A DNA stretch of 5,498 nucleotides, taken from contig JAIIAN010000192.1 of assembly GCA_022717655.1 (NCBI GenBank), positions 1 to 5,498 on the forward strand, in the 5' to 3' direction. Of the stretch, positions 5,470 to 5,498 are shown in pieces. Below the pieces are notes generated by a model. That model was not told the origin of the DNA. It did not search any database and saw only the letters and a list, made by a program, of their open reading frames with translations. The DNA is from Bacillota bacterium. Lineage in GTDB: Bacteria > Bacillota > Clostridia > Lachnospirales > Lachnospiraceae. How positions within the stretch are numbered: the first letter of the stretch is position 1; each line of letters starts with the position of its first letter. Both the position numbers and the translations under genes were made by a program.

Positions 5470-5498
5470 TTTTGGATAAATTAATTCAACAGGCATTA
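5466..5498 (+). CDS. Possible start of a third cistron, cut off by the window edge
   Basis: A GTG at 5466 overlaps the stop codon of the HEPN gene as GTGA, and its frame stays open for all 11 codons to the window end (V-I-L-D-K-L-I-Q-Q-A-L). Four-base stop/start overlaps are typical of coupled genes, and the peptide looks like the first helix of a protein. There is no clear ribosome site and the stretch is very short, so an open frame here could be chance. Product unknown. Confidence 0.22.
   Translation, partial: MILDKLIQQAL

Overview
The window looks like a chromosomal segment from a low-GC Gram-positive bacterium, most likely a gut Clostridia of the Lachnospiraceae type. The reasons are the A/T-rich coding sequence, strong AGGAGG-type ribosome sites, short hairpin-plus-T terminators, and protein sequences that resemble that group from memory. 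No search was possible, so the taxonomy is an inference. All genes lie on the + strand.

Layout. Bases 1-519 hold the 3' part of a CPBP-family (CAAX protease / bacteriocin-processing) membrane protease gene that enters from the left edge. A 224-bp non-coding gap follows, with a weak hairpin, a 10-bp palindrome and a possible promoter. Bases 744-1667 encode a sugar-phosphate nucleotidyltransferase of the UDP-glucose-pyrophosphorylase-like fold that is not classical GalU. Bases 1769-2785 encode UDP-glucose 4-epimerase (GalE), and a clear intrinsic terminator at 2829-2860 closes this nucleotide-sugar block.

The second half looks accessory. A non-coding stretch (2861-3034) carries nested palindromes and repeats that resemble a REP-type element. 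It is followed by a 530-residue AAA-ATPase-like / PD-(D/E)XK nuclease-like protein (3035-4627) with its own terminator (4651-4681). A near-consensus promoter (4725-4753) then drives two overlapping genes: a minimal nucleotidyltransferase (4782-5093) and an HI0074/HepT-type HEPN protein (5080-5469). Together they form an MntA/HepT-like toxin-antitoxin pair with both diagnostic motifs intact. A possible third cistron begins at 5466 and runs off the right edge.

How the genes work together. The nucleotidyltransferase and GalE probably make and interconvert UDP-sugars for galactose use and surface polysaccharide. The GalE has Cys at the position equivalent to E. coli Tyr299, which predicts activity on N-acetylated UDP-hexoses as well. 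The AAA/nuclease-like protein and the toxin-antitoxin pair are separate transcription units and look like defence or genome-maintenance cargo next to a housekeeping block. No truly undescribed system can be claimed from the sequence. The best candidates for a second look are the AAA/PD-(D/E)XK protein of unknown role, the palindromic cluster before it, and the gene that may follow the toxin.
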